From: Batillaria attramentaria
Lineage: Eukaryota > Mollusca > Gastropoda > Batillariidae
Direction: 5' to 3'
Length of the DNA stretch: 64,000 bases
NCBI GenBank assembly: GCA_018292915.2
Contig: JACVVK020000145.1
Span: forward strand, 605,001 to 669,000
Each line of letters opens with the position of its first letter. Position 1 is the first letter of the stretch. The notes beneath the pieces are model-generated. The model saw only the letters and a list, made by a program, of their open reading frames with translations, made no database searches and was not told the DNA's origin. The translations under genes were made by a program, and so were the position numbers. Below, one piece after another: positions 47,300-60,400 of the stretch.

Positions 47300-48198
47300 T
47301 TCAGCCCATATAGGGAACTGAGCCTCAATTAACGGCCATCTATAAGCAATCAATCTCTCCTACAAGTTCCAGAAGATAATTCTGAAACACCGAACATGTG
47401 TCCAAATATTTGCATCATATTGTATTCGTTTTCGCAAACACATCTTATCACAGCAACCCATCAAGTGTCCCTACTCCCATCATTACGCGTATTCCGTCAT
47501 TATTAAAAAGATTGCACTTTAGATTGCTGTTTGTGACAAAAGTACGATAGCGATTTCAATGAACTTTTGATAATTATATAACACCATCGGGATACTATTC
47601 TTGCAGAAAAACCGTTCACTATTCACAACGCAGCAACTACTTTAATAAGTACACCCTCAAAATATCCCTACCGAAAACAGGGCTCACTTGGATATCATAT
47701 TCCATACTTACTTGCACATGCGATGACAAAGGAACTTCGCAACATCAAAGAAGCGTTTTCTGACTGAACTGTTCAATGTTCGTAAATGTTTTCCGCGATA
47801 CATGTCATCTGCAGTGACCTGCCAAGTGCACAAGCATCAAATGCAGTCGGTTTACAGGGCCCTTTGAATCAACAGCCGAACTGGTGGCCGCAATAATCCA
47901 GGAAGCATCATTCTGATTAGTGTGAAATTTCAGTATGTCAACAATGCATGTCTTGTCTAACAGTAACAGTGTTTAGACCGGAATTCTACGCATTTCTAGA
48001 CGCACAAACAGCATACTTTGTGCACACCCTCAAAAGCCCATTTATAGGGCTCATATAGTGAAAATGGCAGATAAACGGTCGTTTTTAACGGTGACGCGGA
48101 CGGAGAAAAAATTCACGGAGACCACCACAGCATTAGGGGCCTGTGTTCTACTGATTTCTGTAATAAAAAGTTAGGATCAAATTTGTTCTACCTTCCGC

Positions 48199-48208
48199 TA
48201 TATAAAAA
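48199..48208 (+). promoter_or_regulatory. TATA-like box upstream of glycosyltransferase copy 2
   Basis: TATATAAAAA, in the same position relative to the gene as 14384-14393. Confidence 0.45.
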
Positions 48209-48234
48209 GCCTAATTATCCCAGCCTACTTGGCC

Positions 48235-48626
48235 ATGGTGAAGAAGTGTACACTTCTGAACTGAACAGAAGTAAACTAAAGTGATCTGATGTGAACCTTC
48301 ACTTCGCCATGGTAAAGAAGTGTACACACCTGAACTGAACTGATCTAAACCTTCTCTTCGCCGTGCTAAAGAAGTGTACACATCTGAACTGGACTGAACC
48401 GAACCTACTCCATGGCAAAGAAGTGGTACACTTCTGAACTGGCACCTTCATACTCACAGTGGCAAATAATTATACACCTCTGAACTGGACTGAATTCTCC
48501 TCAAATAATCTGATCTGAACCTTCATGTACGCAGTGGCAAATAAGTGTACACTTCTGAACTGACTGAACTGATTTGAACTGAACTAAACATTCGCAATGG
48601 CAAAGCAGTGTACACTTCAAAACTTC
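48235..48626 (+). repeat. Upstream mini-ORF array, copy 2
   Basis: Offset by exactly 33,815 bp from copy 1, so array length is unchanged since duplication. The last unit opens the gene as MAKQCTLQNFTA. Confidence 0.7.
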
Positions 48627-49797
48627 ACTGCGGTGTTCACAAGCAGCAGGGTTCGAATCCGGAGGAAGATTCTCACCTTCTGCATATTTGTACTGCTCGT
48701 AGTCACAAGCCTGTGCATAGTGGACAAGTACAGAAGTAAGAGATTTTGCCTTGACGGAACAACTAACAGAGGTAAACCTGAAAACAGTAGAAGCATTAGC
48801 AAAGTAAGAGTCATTTTTGTTCTAGTTTTGTAGTTGTTTATTTTATTTAAATTTGAATATCGTCTTTGTATCTGTCACTAAATCTCTCCTTAACTCTTCC
48901 GTGAGGGGAGAATTAAAGGTTCAGCCATGCATCGCCAACGGATCATTACAATTCAATTCTTCATCCATTCTTTTATCAAGTACGCAAAATGTCAAGTGTG
49001 TGTCTTCAGCTAAGCTTGCCAGAGAGGTTTGTTTACATAGTAGTAGTTTACTGCAGTTTCGTGGTGTGTGTGTGTGTGTTTTCCAGGCGTTAAAGTCACC
49101 GACTACTTCGGAGACAATTTCACGCTCTATACGCGCAGCAACAGCAACAAGGCAAAATGTCCACCGCTACCTCTGGCAGTGCCCCCAGACTCTAACATCT
49201 TCCGGTGTCGATGGTACCATAAACCCCCTGCACCTTGCGACTTCAGACTTAGAGCCAGGCTGTCTTGTACCAAGTCATCCCCCAGCATTCTGTACGAGTG
49301 GGTTGATCTTGACGCGCCTCCGTCTACGTACGCCTTCGACGACCAATGCCTGGCGCGAGTGATCGCTGAGCGGTGTACGGAGGAAGGTTTGATCCCCAGG
49401 GTGGTGCACTACGTAAATTTTGGGCCCCGGAGACTTCTTTTCCACACACTCCTCAGCGTTCTGTCTGTCCTGAAATTTGCACAGGTATTGTTCAGCGTGG
49501 CTTTGAGTGATTTGTGAAACTCCTTGCAACACAAGTTAATGTTATTTTGATGATAACAGTGGTGACCTGCCTCATGCCGCTAAACTAATGTCACTTATAT
49601 TATGCTTATGGATAATTAGGATGACTCTGCAGCCATATCGGTCGTAACATGTAAGTGTGTGTCCAAAAGTTTTTGTGCGTCTTTGCAACGATATTCGGCA
49701 TTATGATACGTATTTGAGCTTGTGGTCTCAGTCTCTGAAAAAACGTGGAGAGTAAGACTGACAGGAACACGTAACTCCCAGAGTGTAAAATTACATC

Positions 49798-49869
<72 letters not shown>

Positions 49870-50264
49870 TGTGTCTGTGTGTGTGTGTGTGTCTGTGTCT
49901 GTGTGTGTGTCTGTGCGCGTGCGCGCGGGCGCAGCCTTGCCTCGTGATTCTTCACGCCGATTACCTCCCTTACGGCAGCCACTGGCAGGCGCTGGTGCAG
50001 CTTGTTCCGAACCTGATTCACGTCAACCGCACTGCCCCGGACGCCATATTTGGTCATGAGATCAACAGCGCCCACCACAAGTCTGATGTGGCTCGCTTGG
50101 AGGCAATGATAAGTGAGCAAATTCTAACGTCCAACAGTCTTCCAACTCTCTTACTAATTTCCTAAGGGGATTTTACAGACAATTTTTACGCTCAACAGTT
50201 TGCCTTATATCAAAGATCTTGGAAACATAAGGTCTTTGCTTATATTATGTGTGTGTGCGCGCGC

Positions 50265-50309
<45 letters not shown>

Positions 50310-51087
50310 GTGTTGTGTGTGTGTGTGTGTTGTTTTGTTTGTTTGTTTGTTTGTTGTTTTTTTTTTTTTTTTTTTTTTTTTTTGGGGGGGGGGGGGGGGG
50401 GCTGGGTTTCCTTTTGGTTAGTCAGTTTTTTTTGGTTGGATGTTGTTGGGTTTTGCTGTCGTTGTTGTCATTGTTGTTGTTTGTTTGTTTGTTTGTTGTT
50501 TGCTTTTGAGGGAGGGGGGTCAGTTATTTTGCCAGTCATCTTTATCACATACACTGGCTGTTTCAGAGTTTGGAGGCATCTACTGCGACATGGACCACAT
50601 AGTGCTGAAACCCCTGCACGAAGTCCTCCAACATACCGTCGTCATGGGAAAGGAGGAGAGTGACGCGCATTTCGGAAACGGCTTCTTCCTCGGGAAGCCA
50701 GACAGCATCTTCTTGAAGCTCTGGTACGAATCCTACCGGACTTTCGACGACAAAGTGTGGGCTTACAACTCCATTCTGGTGCCTGCCAAACTTTATAAGG
50801 AGAGGGGGGTTGATCTCGGAGTGCATGTTGTCGATTCTTTCTTCAGACCTGACTGGTGTAAGGCGACCGAAGAGTTTTACGAGAATTTGTACGAGTGGAG
50901 GAATTCTTACGGCGTTCATCTTTACCACAACGGGAACCGGAAGTTTTTCACGGGCAGGTTGGACATGTTCGAAAACTCATTAGGGGAGATCACTCGTTAC
51001 ATTTTGTTCGGGAGGAGTTATCTGTGTACTGGGAATAAGACTGTGGGCGAGCCTGTTAGAATGGATGTGTCTGGAAACGTGTTCTAG
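48597..51087 (+). CDS. Golgi-type glycosyltransferase, DXD (GT32-like), copy 2
   Basis: Exons 48597-48735, 49087-49484, 49935-50112 and 50567-51087 give 411 residues. Splice sites and phases are the same as copy 1, and the signal anchor and GGIYCDMDH box are intact. The role is as for the first copy: a lumenal Golgi sugar transferase of unknown specificity. Differences from copy 1 include H8Q, HRPPTPCNF to HKPPAPCDF, YALDD to YAFDD, EEALIP to EEGLIP, HWEAL to HWQAL, IHIKRTAPDT to IHVNRTAPDA, NIVHH to NSAHH, SIVVP to SILVP, HLFHN to HLYHN, DTFKN to DMFEN, and loss of two residues near the C-terminus (VRLGMD to VRMD). The change to NRT creates a new N-glycosylation sequon. No stop or frameshift is seen, so this looks like a functional paralogue. 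Confidence 0.85.
49800..49934. repeat. (GT)n tract abutting exon 3 acceptor
   Basis: About 70 bp of pure GT, then GTCT variants and gcgcgtgcgcgcgggcgcag. Copy 1 has a shorter tract at 15980-16067. Confidence 0.95.
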
Positions 51088-51695
51088 AGTGTGTAGCTAA
51101 AGGTTTAGACCTAGCTAGTCACAGTAGTCAGTAACACCAAAAGGGACTGCACTCTGACTCATTAGTAGATCTATCGAGTTTCTGCCCATGACCTGACCGG
51201 CTGAGCGGGCCGATCCGGCCTCAGCTGACAAGATCACAGAAGTATTTTTAAGTCAGTATTTTAAGTCACAGGGCTGTTTACCTGTGTGTGTTTCGGCGAA
51301 AAAAACAACAACAACAAAACAAAAACAAAAAAACCAAAAACGACTTGATTCACTAAACGTACAGTATACACTGAGTGAAAACAAATCACTGTTTTCGCTG
51401 CGGCATACACATATAGGCGTGTAACTGACGTCACGTCAGCCGGTGTCAGTGCATAAAGTTGTAGCGAATTGAGTTTTTATTTCACTTTAACACCGGTATT
51501 TGCAGTTAGATTTAGGATGTTTGCTGTAGTTTAGTTTTTGGCATTAGTTTCTTATTATTTTCTAGTTAGTCCCTGTTTTGGGGTAGAGAGTTACTGGTCA
51601 CGTGGCTTTGTTTTCCCGCCTCCTTTCCCCTCACGTGCGCGCCCGCTGGTCAGTTTCAAGGCTGTCCCGCGAGCCAGCCCCGCCAGGCACTAACC

Positions 51696-51703
51696 TATAA
51701 AAG
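51696..51703 (+). promoter_or_regulatory. TATA-like box in promoter-like segment, copy 2
   Basis: TATAAAAG in the same GC-rich context as 17827-17834. Confidence 0.35.
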
Positions 51704-52412
51704 ACCCCAGTTTCCCGCCGAAATTCAGAGTGCTAATTGTGCGGAATTGCCTCTGTGTTTTCTCAGTCTTGGATACTTACCAGGCCGGACTAAATGTAAG
51801 TGCCCCAGTTCTTTTGGTGGTTTTCTAATGTTTGCCAGTCAGTAGTGCAATCTCATGCGGTTTCAGCTGGTGTGTCAGTGATTTAGTCTCTCCAAGTTTT
51901 TTACGGCCGCCGCGTAGTAGCGGACAGCCGGCCCGCAGTAACGCTATTTTCCGGCACTAATTTAATTCTTTAGGTCTTGAGTGCGTAAATTGTGTAACCG
52001 CCCAGTGCTTTCTTTTGTATTAAATTTCTGTTAGTGTAATTCGCCAAGAATGGCTCTCATTTTATTGTACAGCTCAAACTCCAACAGCGATAGTGTACGT
52101 AAATTATACTTCTCGCTGATGCTTAGATGCTCACTGCACGCTGACCCCTAGCTGGTGTAACCGTTGTCCGGCAGCGAGCGAGCGAGCGCGTACCGTGAAC
52201 TTCTGACTCTCGCGACTACACAGCGACCCCACATCGGAGGAATTCTATTCTTAGCGCCCAGCCTTTCGGTTTCCCCTCTCCCCGGAATTCCCAGTCCTAC
52301 GTAGAGTGTTTGTTTTCTGGTAATTCTTCTCATTTTGATTCCGCGCCCCTCCTTGTTGTTGTTGTTTTGTTTGTTTGCTAGTCTGATTAGTTGATATGGG
52401 CTAAGTGATTCA

Positions 52413-53651
52413 TTTTAATCAGAAGTTTTGTCTGTTATTTTAGAAGTGCTTCTTTTGCCAACAGTTAGTGGAGGATTAGTTCGTCTTCCTCGCTCAGTGT
52501 TTTGGCTGTTTTATTTTTAGTGCTACTTCTATTCGTAAATTGATCACTAGACAGCAAAGCAGCCGTACACGAGATTATATTTTTCTCCGAATATGTGCCA
52601 TACTGAATTAAACGTAATTCTCTCTTTTGTTAATTTGTGCCATGATTTACTGAGTGATTACTGTGATTTCCCCCTTCAGTTTTGTTTGTTATCAGCTTTT
52701 TGTAATAATCACTATGTTTGAACGTTCCTCTTCTCTCAGTTATTGATAGCGTGTGTTAGGGAGTGATTCTGTGAGCGGAGTGAGTGCGTGATAAAGCAAG
52801 CGTGATTCGGCACACTTTCTGAGAGCCTGCACAGGCCGTGTCCTTTATTACAGACTCGACTCGCAGACACACACCAGACATTCACTGCCCATTACATACG
52901 CTAACTGAAATCATGCACACCTTTTATTAATGTAACATACACACTGACGACGACACCTTCTCTCCCGGCGGCGTTACAAAGTTACAGCCCGGATACGTCA
53001 GTCGGGCTTCGGCCACACTGAGACGACAGATAGCTTCCGAGTCATGCAGTAAAAATTACGCTAAGTATAGTACAACATTTTTGCCCCTTTTTAAATTTGT
53101 GTGCACCGAGAGTAAAAAATAAATTATAATAAAAATCTGATGCTTTTTGTTGGCTCTGTAAATAAGTTTCATGCCAGGTAAAATAAGGGGAAACTGAGCC
53201 TGGCTTGTGGACTATTTGTATTCATGCGCGGCTGCCACACTGAAGAGCCAGCAGACGACTAAGGAATGAAGGGGTATGTGGTCGCTGCTAACATTGCAAC
53301 CAAAAAACAAAAAAAAAAAAACCCGGAATATTGGAATTTGTTGAAATTTACTCTACACATGAGTCTTTGGCTGCCGGATTTTTGTGATTGTTTTGGTGAA
53401 TTTCATATGCAGCGTTATGTTTAAAGGACTATATGATAGCGTTTTCTTGAAATTTTGCATCTGTCTCCTGTAGCCTTCATCTGACGTAAAACCGTCATGC
53501 ATCCCTCAATGGATCCGATAATGCTGACCTTTTTTCGACCATTGCCTGGCAACGGATCGTTCAAATTCGATCTAGCAGTGGCTAGGCATGCTGACTGAGA
53601 TGCCGTCACTGCCGACTGCACTGACTGGGTGTCTGAGTGGTGTGATCAGTT

Positions 53652-53653
<2 letters not shown>
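52413..53653. other. Stretch after duplication breakpoint
   Basis: No gene recognised. 53035-53300 belongs to the dispersed family also seen at 3220-3365 and 33955-34020, inverted. Confidence 0.45.

Positions 53654-53748
<95 letters not shown>
53654..53748. repeat. Long (CA)n microsatellite
   Basis: About 95 bp of uninterrupted CA. Confidence 0.97.
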
Positions 53749-53749
<1 letters not shown>

Positions 53750-54002
53750 GAATTCTCAGAAGTGAGAACGATCTGTGCGAAAAAAATCATTAACAACAAG
53801 CCGAGGTTGCCGGCGAAGCCGAACCCCCAACTGGAGTCAAAGGGAGAGAAGTTATAATCCGTCGTCTTGCGAGGTTGGTGGTTGCCTCCCCTGCACCGTA
53901 AAGCCTTACTTTGCTATGCGATCCCACATTGACCCGGCCCGACAATCATGTAAATCTGTACACTGCGAACCACTAAGCCGAGTTCCTTCCGGAAATGTGG
54001 GG

Positions 54003-54193
54003 TGGGTGGGTGGGTGGGAGGGTGTTTGGGGGTTTAACGTCTTTTTCCACCACATATTGGTGATATCAAAGACGCGGCAACGATGAAAAAGCCAGCACAA
54101 ACATTTGGCCCCAGCCGGGATACGAACTCACGACCCGAGCATCAGTTAGAAGTCCAACGCTCTACCATTCCGCGGCCAACCCCGGCTCCCTCA
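54003..54193 (-). mobile_element. tRNA-derived SINE
   Basis: Full element on the minus strand, with the tail at about 54020-54040 and the head ending ccccggctccc near 54190. The head has small insertions (cagttag, gcggccaa). Flanks ggaaatgtg and ggaattgtg may be a 9-bp target duplication. Confidence 0.85.
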
Positions 54194-54319
54194 GGAATTG
54201 TGCGGTAGTTGTGAGCATTGTTTGATTTGCAGCAAACTGAGCGTTACATGTAGTCGAAGTGATGTGTTTCGTGCCCACAAGTGCGTGCCTCCCCCACTGA
54301 TCCCTGCACAACTCACACT

Positions 54320-54366
<47 letters not shown>

Positions 54367-54370
54367 ACGC

Positions 54371-54423
<53 letters not shown>

Positions 54424-54460
54424 GCACCGTCACGCACGCGCGCACACGCACACAGACACG

Positions 54461-54498
<38 letters not shown>

Positions 54499-54500
54499 CT
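54320..54500. repeat. Complex (CA)n microsatellite
   Basis: CA blocks with gcac, gccgcac and gcgcac interruptions. Confidence 0.95.
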
Positions 54501-54706
54501 TTCCGGGGCGATGCTTTCTTTACATCGGTGTTTATAGGAATCCAGTAAAAAAAAGAAAAAAGAATGTATATCAAATACGAAGAGTACGTATTATTTTTGC
54601 TCACGATTTAAATGTGCTTCCAAAGTAAAGTGCCATCTTCACAAGCTCAGCTGTTGGGGGTTTTGTGGTTTTATTTGTTTGTTTGTTTGTTTTTTGTCTT
54701 CCAAGA

Positions 54707-54708
<2 letters not shown>

Positions 54709-54765
<57 letters not shown>

Positions 54766-54767
54766 GG

Positions 54768-54833
<66 letters not shown>

Positions 54834-54856
54834 CAGACAGACAGACAGACAGACAG
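54709..54856. repeat. (GT)n, (GA)n, (CAGA)n microsatellite
   Basis: GT to about 54802 (interrupted by gcaggga), then GA to 54827 and CAGA repeats to 54856. Confidence 0.95.
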
Positions 54857-54965
54857 CGTAGAGACGCTATCACACATTCAGACAGTCACTCAAACAACAG
54901 ATCCGCCAGGCATTCATTCCTCCAGCTTCAAAAGGGAAAGAACTGTTCCATTTAACATTAATCTT

Positions 54966-56244
54966 TTTATTTCCCCTTGCATCGATTAAAGTCGAGTCCG
55001 GCACCTGCCTTGATATCAAAATCAGACATTTGTTCTTAGTTTCAGTTTTAGATTATACAGAAGTGCCTTCTACATGCAAAACACGATACAGCCGAAAACA
55101 TACAAGCCTTCAAAAAACAGAAAAGACAATGATTTTCTAACCAACTACAGTAAAAACAGAAAGAAAGAAAAACATACTCCTCTCCAAAGGAACGAATGTT
55201 GAAGAAATGTTACAGAAATAAAAGAATGACAAAAACGAGAAAAAAAGTATAAATTTTCCAGTTCCAAAAAAGTAATATGAATGTATCTTTGTCAGTCAGA
55301 CATAAATTTCAAAGAGAGAAACAAAGAGAGATAAGGGGGGGGTCAAGGCCAATCTAAATCTAGGTCACATGATCATGGGAACAATCCACAAGGACAGCGT
55401 TGTCATGGCAACGATGCCTCTACAATAATAATTAGGGTCTTATGTACAGGACTAGAGCGCGGCAGTTAGGTGTATCTTACAAGGTGTTCAGAAAAAGATG
55501 AAGGAGATTTCAAGGTGATTTTGTGTTTTGTTTTCTCTCGGAACTGAATGGAATATACACGTCCAAATTCTCAGTGACATTATTTGTATCATGACCACCA
55601 ACTGAAAAAAAAAATTCATTGCAAAGATAGTATCGCCATTTTGGTATTTCTTTTAGTCTTTCGGCGTGGTGCATGGTACGTGGTCAAGGATGAAAATATT
55701 CAAAACGATTTCTGCAACAACTGGGGCGGAAGACTTTCAAAAATACATGAGGCAGGCAGTGTACGAAAATGAGCCCGTATACTAAAGGGTGCAGGTTTTG
55801 TTAAAATGCGAAGCAGGTTTTCTTTCTTCGGACAGATAAAAAGCAAAACTCGTGCACAAAGTTTCAACACAAGAAAATAACACAAAAGAGCCAGCATGTC
55901 AGTTCAGAATAATAATCCTCATTCGTGAAAATACTGTCAAACGAATATATTCAAATATATCATGACCACTATAAGTAGCTTCCTCCGGAATAAGTCAGAT
56001 CTGCAGGACTATCTTTCAACGATTTTCATACAACATGTCGGTTCAGGCGCAGAATAAAAAAGAGTTGAAATATCGAAAGCTGACCAACCCAAACTTAAAT
56101 AACTTGTTGGCCAGTTAGGGGGATTTGACGTTTCTTCAGCAACAGCGACCACGTCCTTGACTTTGCCGGTGACCTTCAGCTTGACCTTCATGCCGACGAC
56201 CTTGACCTCGATCCTGGCAGCCGGCGGTTCCAGCGATCTTGACC
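54966..56244 (-). other. Probable 3' UTR of the calponin-like gene
   Basis: Repeat-poor sequence follows the calponin stop codon. A minus-strand AATAAA lies at 54966-54971, just before the microsatellite block, and is a candidate polyadenylation signal. No intron or other gene is evident. The first ~110 bases after the stop have an open, coding-like frame (see findings). Confidence 0.45.
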
Positions 56245-57336
56245 TTACTTGCCCATGATGTCGCGGCGACCCCCGTAGCTCATGCCTTGCTGGTTGGCGC
56301 CCTGGTTGCTTCCGTACTGCAGGTTGATGGAAGCTTTGGACGCTTGGCTCATGTCGTCCACCTTGATGTCCGCGATGTGGCGCTGGGCTCCCATGGACAT
56401 GCCGGCCTGGGACGCTCCCTTGTTGCTGCCGGCCTGGAGACCGATCACGCCGGCCGCTTCCCGGGACGCGTCGTCAGCGCGGATGTCTGCGATGTGACGG
56501 ACGGCTCCGAAAGACATGCCGGCTTGTGAGGCTCCCTTGTTGGATCCGGCCTGAAGACCGATCATCGTCTGGCCCTCGCGCGAGGCGTCGTCGGCGCGGA
56601 TGTCGGCGATGTGACGCACGGCGCCCATGGACATACCGGCTTGTGACGCACCCTTGTTGGATCCAGCCTGGAGACCGATGACTCCCTGGCCTTCTTTGCT
56701 CATGTTGTCGGCGCGGATGTCGGCGATGTGACGCACGGCGCCCATGGACATACCGGCTTGTGACGCACCCTTGTTGGATCCGGCCTGAAGACCGATGACG
56801 GTCTGGCCCTCGCGCGAGGCGTCGTCAGCGCGGATGTCGGCGATGTGACGCACGGCGCCCATGGACATACCGGCTTGTGACGCACCTTTGTTGGATCCGG
56901 CCTGGAGACCGATGACTCCCTGGCCTTCCTTGCTCATGTCGTCTGCCTTGATGTCGGCGATGTGACGCACGGCGCCCATGGACATGCCGGACTGGGAGGC
57001 GCATTTGTTGGTGCCGGCCTGCAGACCGATGATGCCCTGCCCAGCGCGGAGCTGCTCCTCAGTGAAGTGCACCTCGTGTCTCTCGGAAGGCTTGGGGCCG
57101 CACGTGGGGCCTTGGAAACCGTGACGCTGGGCCTGTCACGTGACAATGCATCTTGTCAGTAATAAGGTAAAAAAAAAAAAAAAAAAAAAGCAGGCTAACT
57201 AAACATACAAATACGGTTGGTTGGTTGGTTGGTTGGTTGGTTGGTTGGTTGGTTGAATCGTTGGTTGGAGGCTGGTTGGTTGACTGGGTGGTTGGGTGTT
57301 TTGTTTGTGTAATTGGTTAGTTGGTTGCCTGGTTGT

Positions 57337-57416
<80 letters not shown>

Positions 57417-60400
57417 CGTGCGTGTGTGTGTCTGTTTGTTTCTGCTATTTGGTTCGTTGGATGGTCGATTGGTTACCTCTTGTTTTTAATCGTTCGCTTT
57501 TTCCCTTTAGTCGTCGTTGTTTTTGGTACATCTGTCGGTTTGGTTGGTTAAGTTGTTGTTGTTGTTGTTTCATAGCTGCTGTTTGTTAATGTTGTTGGTG
57601 TTGTAGCTATTGTTTGTCTGGTTCAAATCGACCATTCGTGCATGGGCAGCACCTTCATCAATTATCAAATAGTCGATCAGCGTCAGTTAATCAGAAGAGG
57701 TTGGGTGTTTGGGGGTTTGGGGGTTTAACGTCCTTTTCCACCACATAGGGTGATATCAAAGACGGGACAACGATGAAAAAGCCAGCACAAATATTTGGCC
57801 CCAGCCGGGATCGAACTCACGACCCGAGCTTTAGAAGTCCAACGCTCTACCATTCGACCACCCCGGCTCCCCAGTTAATCAGAAGAAGAAGAGGAAGAAA
57901 CAGATTGTCAAGTACTATACACACCTCACTACCGAACTGGAGGATGGTGGAGATAACCATGGCCATGTTGCGTCCCTCAAACAGGTCGGCTGTGGGGAAC
58001 AGGCTGTTGGAGGGGACGCCATAGTTCTCTACCGCCTTCAGGAACACCTCGATGTTCTCCATCTGTAATACGGTATATACATGTGATATAGTATATGTGT
58101 ATTGTGTATAAATGCAGAGGTCTGATATAGGGCTTCCTAGGCACCACTTCTGTCGAGTCAATTCAGTCCTCTACTGTTTTCTGAAAAAGGGCCTAAGGCA
58201 GGGTAATCGACTGATTTAATAGGCGCTTTTTCCGATGACGGCAGATGTATGTACAGATGGAAGGGTGTGTTTATTTGCTTATTCATGTTGTACAACCGTA
58301 GGCGCAATAACCAGCTACAGACTGGCGTACGCCATGATAGCGAGCTTCTCCGTGTTTACCAAGTACCGTCCAAGTCACGGCGGCCCCAAGAAAGCGGGAG
58401 ATCGAAAAAAAAGGGGGGGGGGGGGGGGTAATCCTAAGTAAATTCGAAATAAAAGTGAATGAACCTACGAAACTTCCCCCACACTTTAAGTCAAACACGA
58501 ATATTTTGAGAAGGATGTTGGGCATTATGCGCCAGTACATTTTCTCTTGCAGATTTCAGAGAAAAGTATGAGATGTGTCCTGATGACTTAGTCAACGCCC
58601 GCGGGTTTTCTCTGTTTCCCAAAACGCATATAAATACCATGCTCACAAGGATAAGGGGCGTCAGGTAACACACAGTCAGATTCTAGAACAGGCTATGAAC
58701 GTGGATGGGAAAATAGATACAGATGAGGTTGCAATACACGTTCCTTGGTAATAAGAGGGGTTCACCACGGCACTCGTGCAAGCACTCTACGCACTTAACC
58801 TAGGGTTACAAGATACAAACCCCCTTTATGAATCCAAATCAAATTCAAATGGTTTATAACTACTGACCAACGAGAGTTGGAATGGTGACGACTGGGTAAA
58901 AATAATGTAAAGTAATTTCGCTTGGCTGGATATTCAGCACGATGCCAATGAAAACTGACCAGTCGATTTCCACTAATCATGGCTGTCCTGAGATTAATGC
59001 TAATAAAGGACTGGTCAGTGTCAACTTGCGGTTCGTGCCCGCATATTAACTACTTGTGGATGCACTTACTGCATAGAGTTCTCTCACCAAGAAACGTGTC
59101 GAACGGTGCTTCAGTTTTGTATACCCGTCACAAAAAATCAAGAACCATCTTGCAATTCCCGGTAGTGGTGCTATAAAACGGTCATAGTTTGTAAACTTGT
59201 TCAGGTCAGTTTACAACAATAATTTTCACAGCTGTGTTGACACGAAGTCAGTCACACTACGCTGTGAAAGCAGAAGGTCCTGCTCGCGCACTTACTAGAC
59301 CAAAGGGCAGAGCCTGGGTGATTCAGCAAAAATGCCAAATTAAATCCGGTAAGAGTAAAATCCCACACCACACGGCAAGCTTTTGAACAGAATGGCGTTA
59401 TGCCTGTAGATTACAGAAACTTTGGCTGAGGAGTGTTGCTCAATTATTGTGTACCAACAGGCAATCCAGCAGAAGATTGTCCGATCCATAGCACTTTTAT
59501 TAATTTCCGTTTCAGCTTTTTCTTTCTTTTCCTAAGCCCGAAGAGGGTGGGCAATAAAATGACAAGATTTGTCTTACCTATCCAATCAGACACAATAAGG
59601 CATTGCATCATGGTCGTTGCGTCTTTAAGGAATTACAATCACGCGTATGCTTTTGCAAGTGGTCCTTGACTTTTTGTGAAGAATGTACACAGAAGAAGAG
59701 CTGGAGATACGTAGCAGGCTGAAGCACTGAGGTGGATAATAGTACCTGTTTGAAGGGAGCTGCCATGGTGTTCATTTTGATCTTGTAGTTTCTGGCTGCC
59801 GGGGGGAGGTTAGGCGTGCCCTTATAAACTGCCTGAGCCAGTCTGGGAAAAGGAACAAACACACGGATTCGGGGTTAGAGTCGTACTCACTATGAAGGAT
59901 GAGGTTCGAAGGAAAAGAAGTACAACACAAAATTGAGGACGTTTAAGAATTATGTCAATGTAACTTTTCTTTTGATTCATGAGGCAACAGATGTGTAGGT
60001 AGGTAATCTTGGGGCGTCTGTCATGGTATGGAAGTCACGTTCAGAGAACGAGACACTGATATGGCTGAAGAATACTGGTCATACTCTGTATCAAAGCCGA
60101 ACTTTATTGCCTTGGAAGGAAAGAACATTTCCCAAAGACCAGGCGTTGGAAATATTCGTCATATTTGCGACTATTGTTTCCGTCCTAATGGATACACTTA
60201 GCATGGTTTTGCCTGAAAATGAACACGTCAAAAGAACTTCAGTGCATCTTTATTCCTTTATTTGTTTATTTATTCATTTTGTAGCAGAAAGGTGTACAAC
60301 AGAAAAGGGTTGGTTTCCACGTCACACGGATGACTAGCAAGGGAAGCCACTGAGGAAAAAATTCAGGTCCACCAAGGGCAAGGGCATGTAATCAGCATGT

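Larger units (their letters stand above)
44022..52412. repeat. Segmental duplication copy 2, distal part
   Basis: Counterpart of 11521-18552, with extra insertions at 45040-46023 and 46919-47299. Outside those insertions and the glycosyltransferase it shows no recognisable gene. Confidence 0.92.

Noticed and set aside
56239..56529. Plus-strand frames over the calponin repeats
   Set aside because: They are mirror frames of the repeated exon. The minus strand encodes seven canonical calponin repeats.
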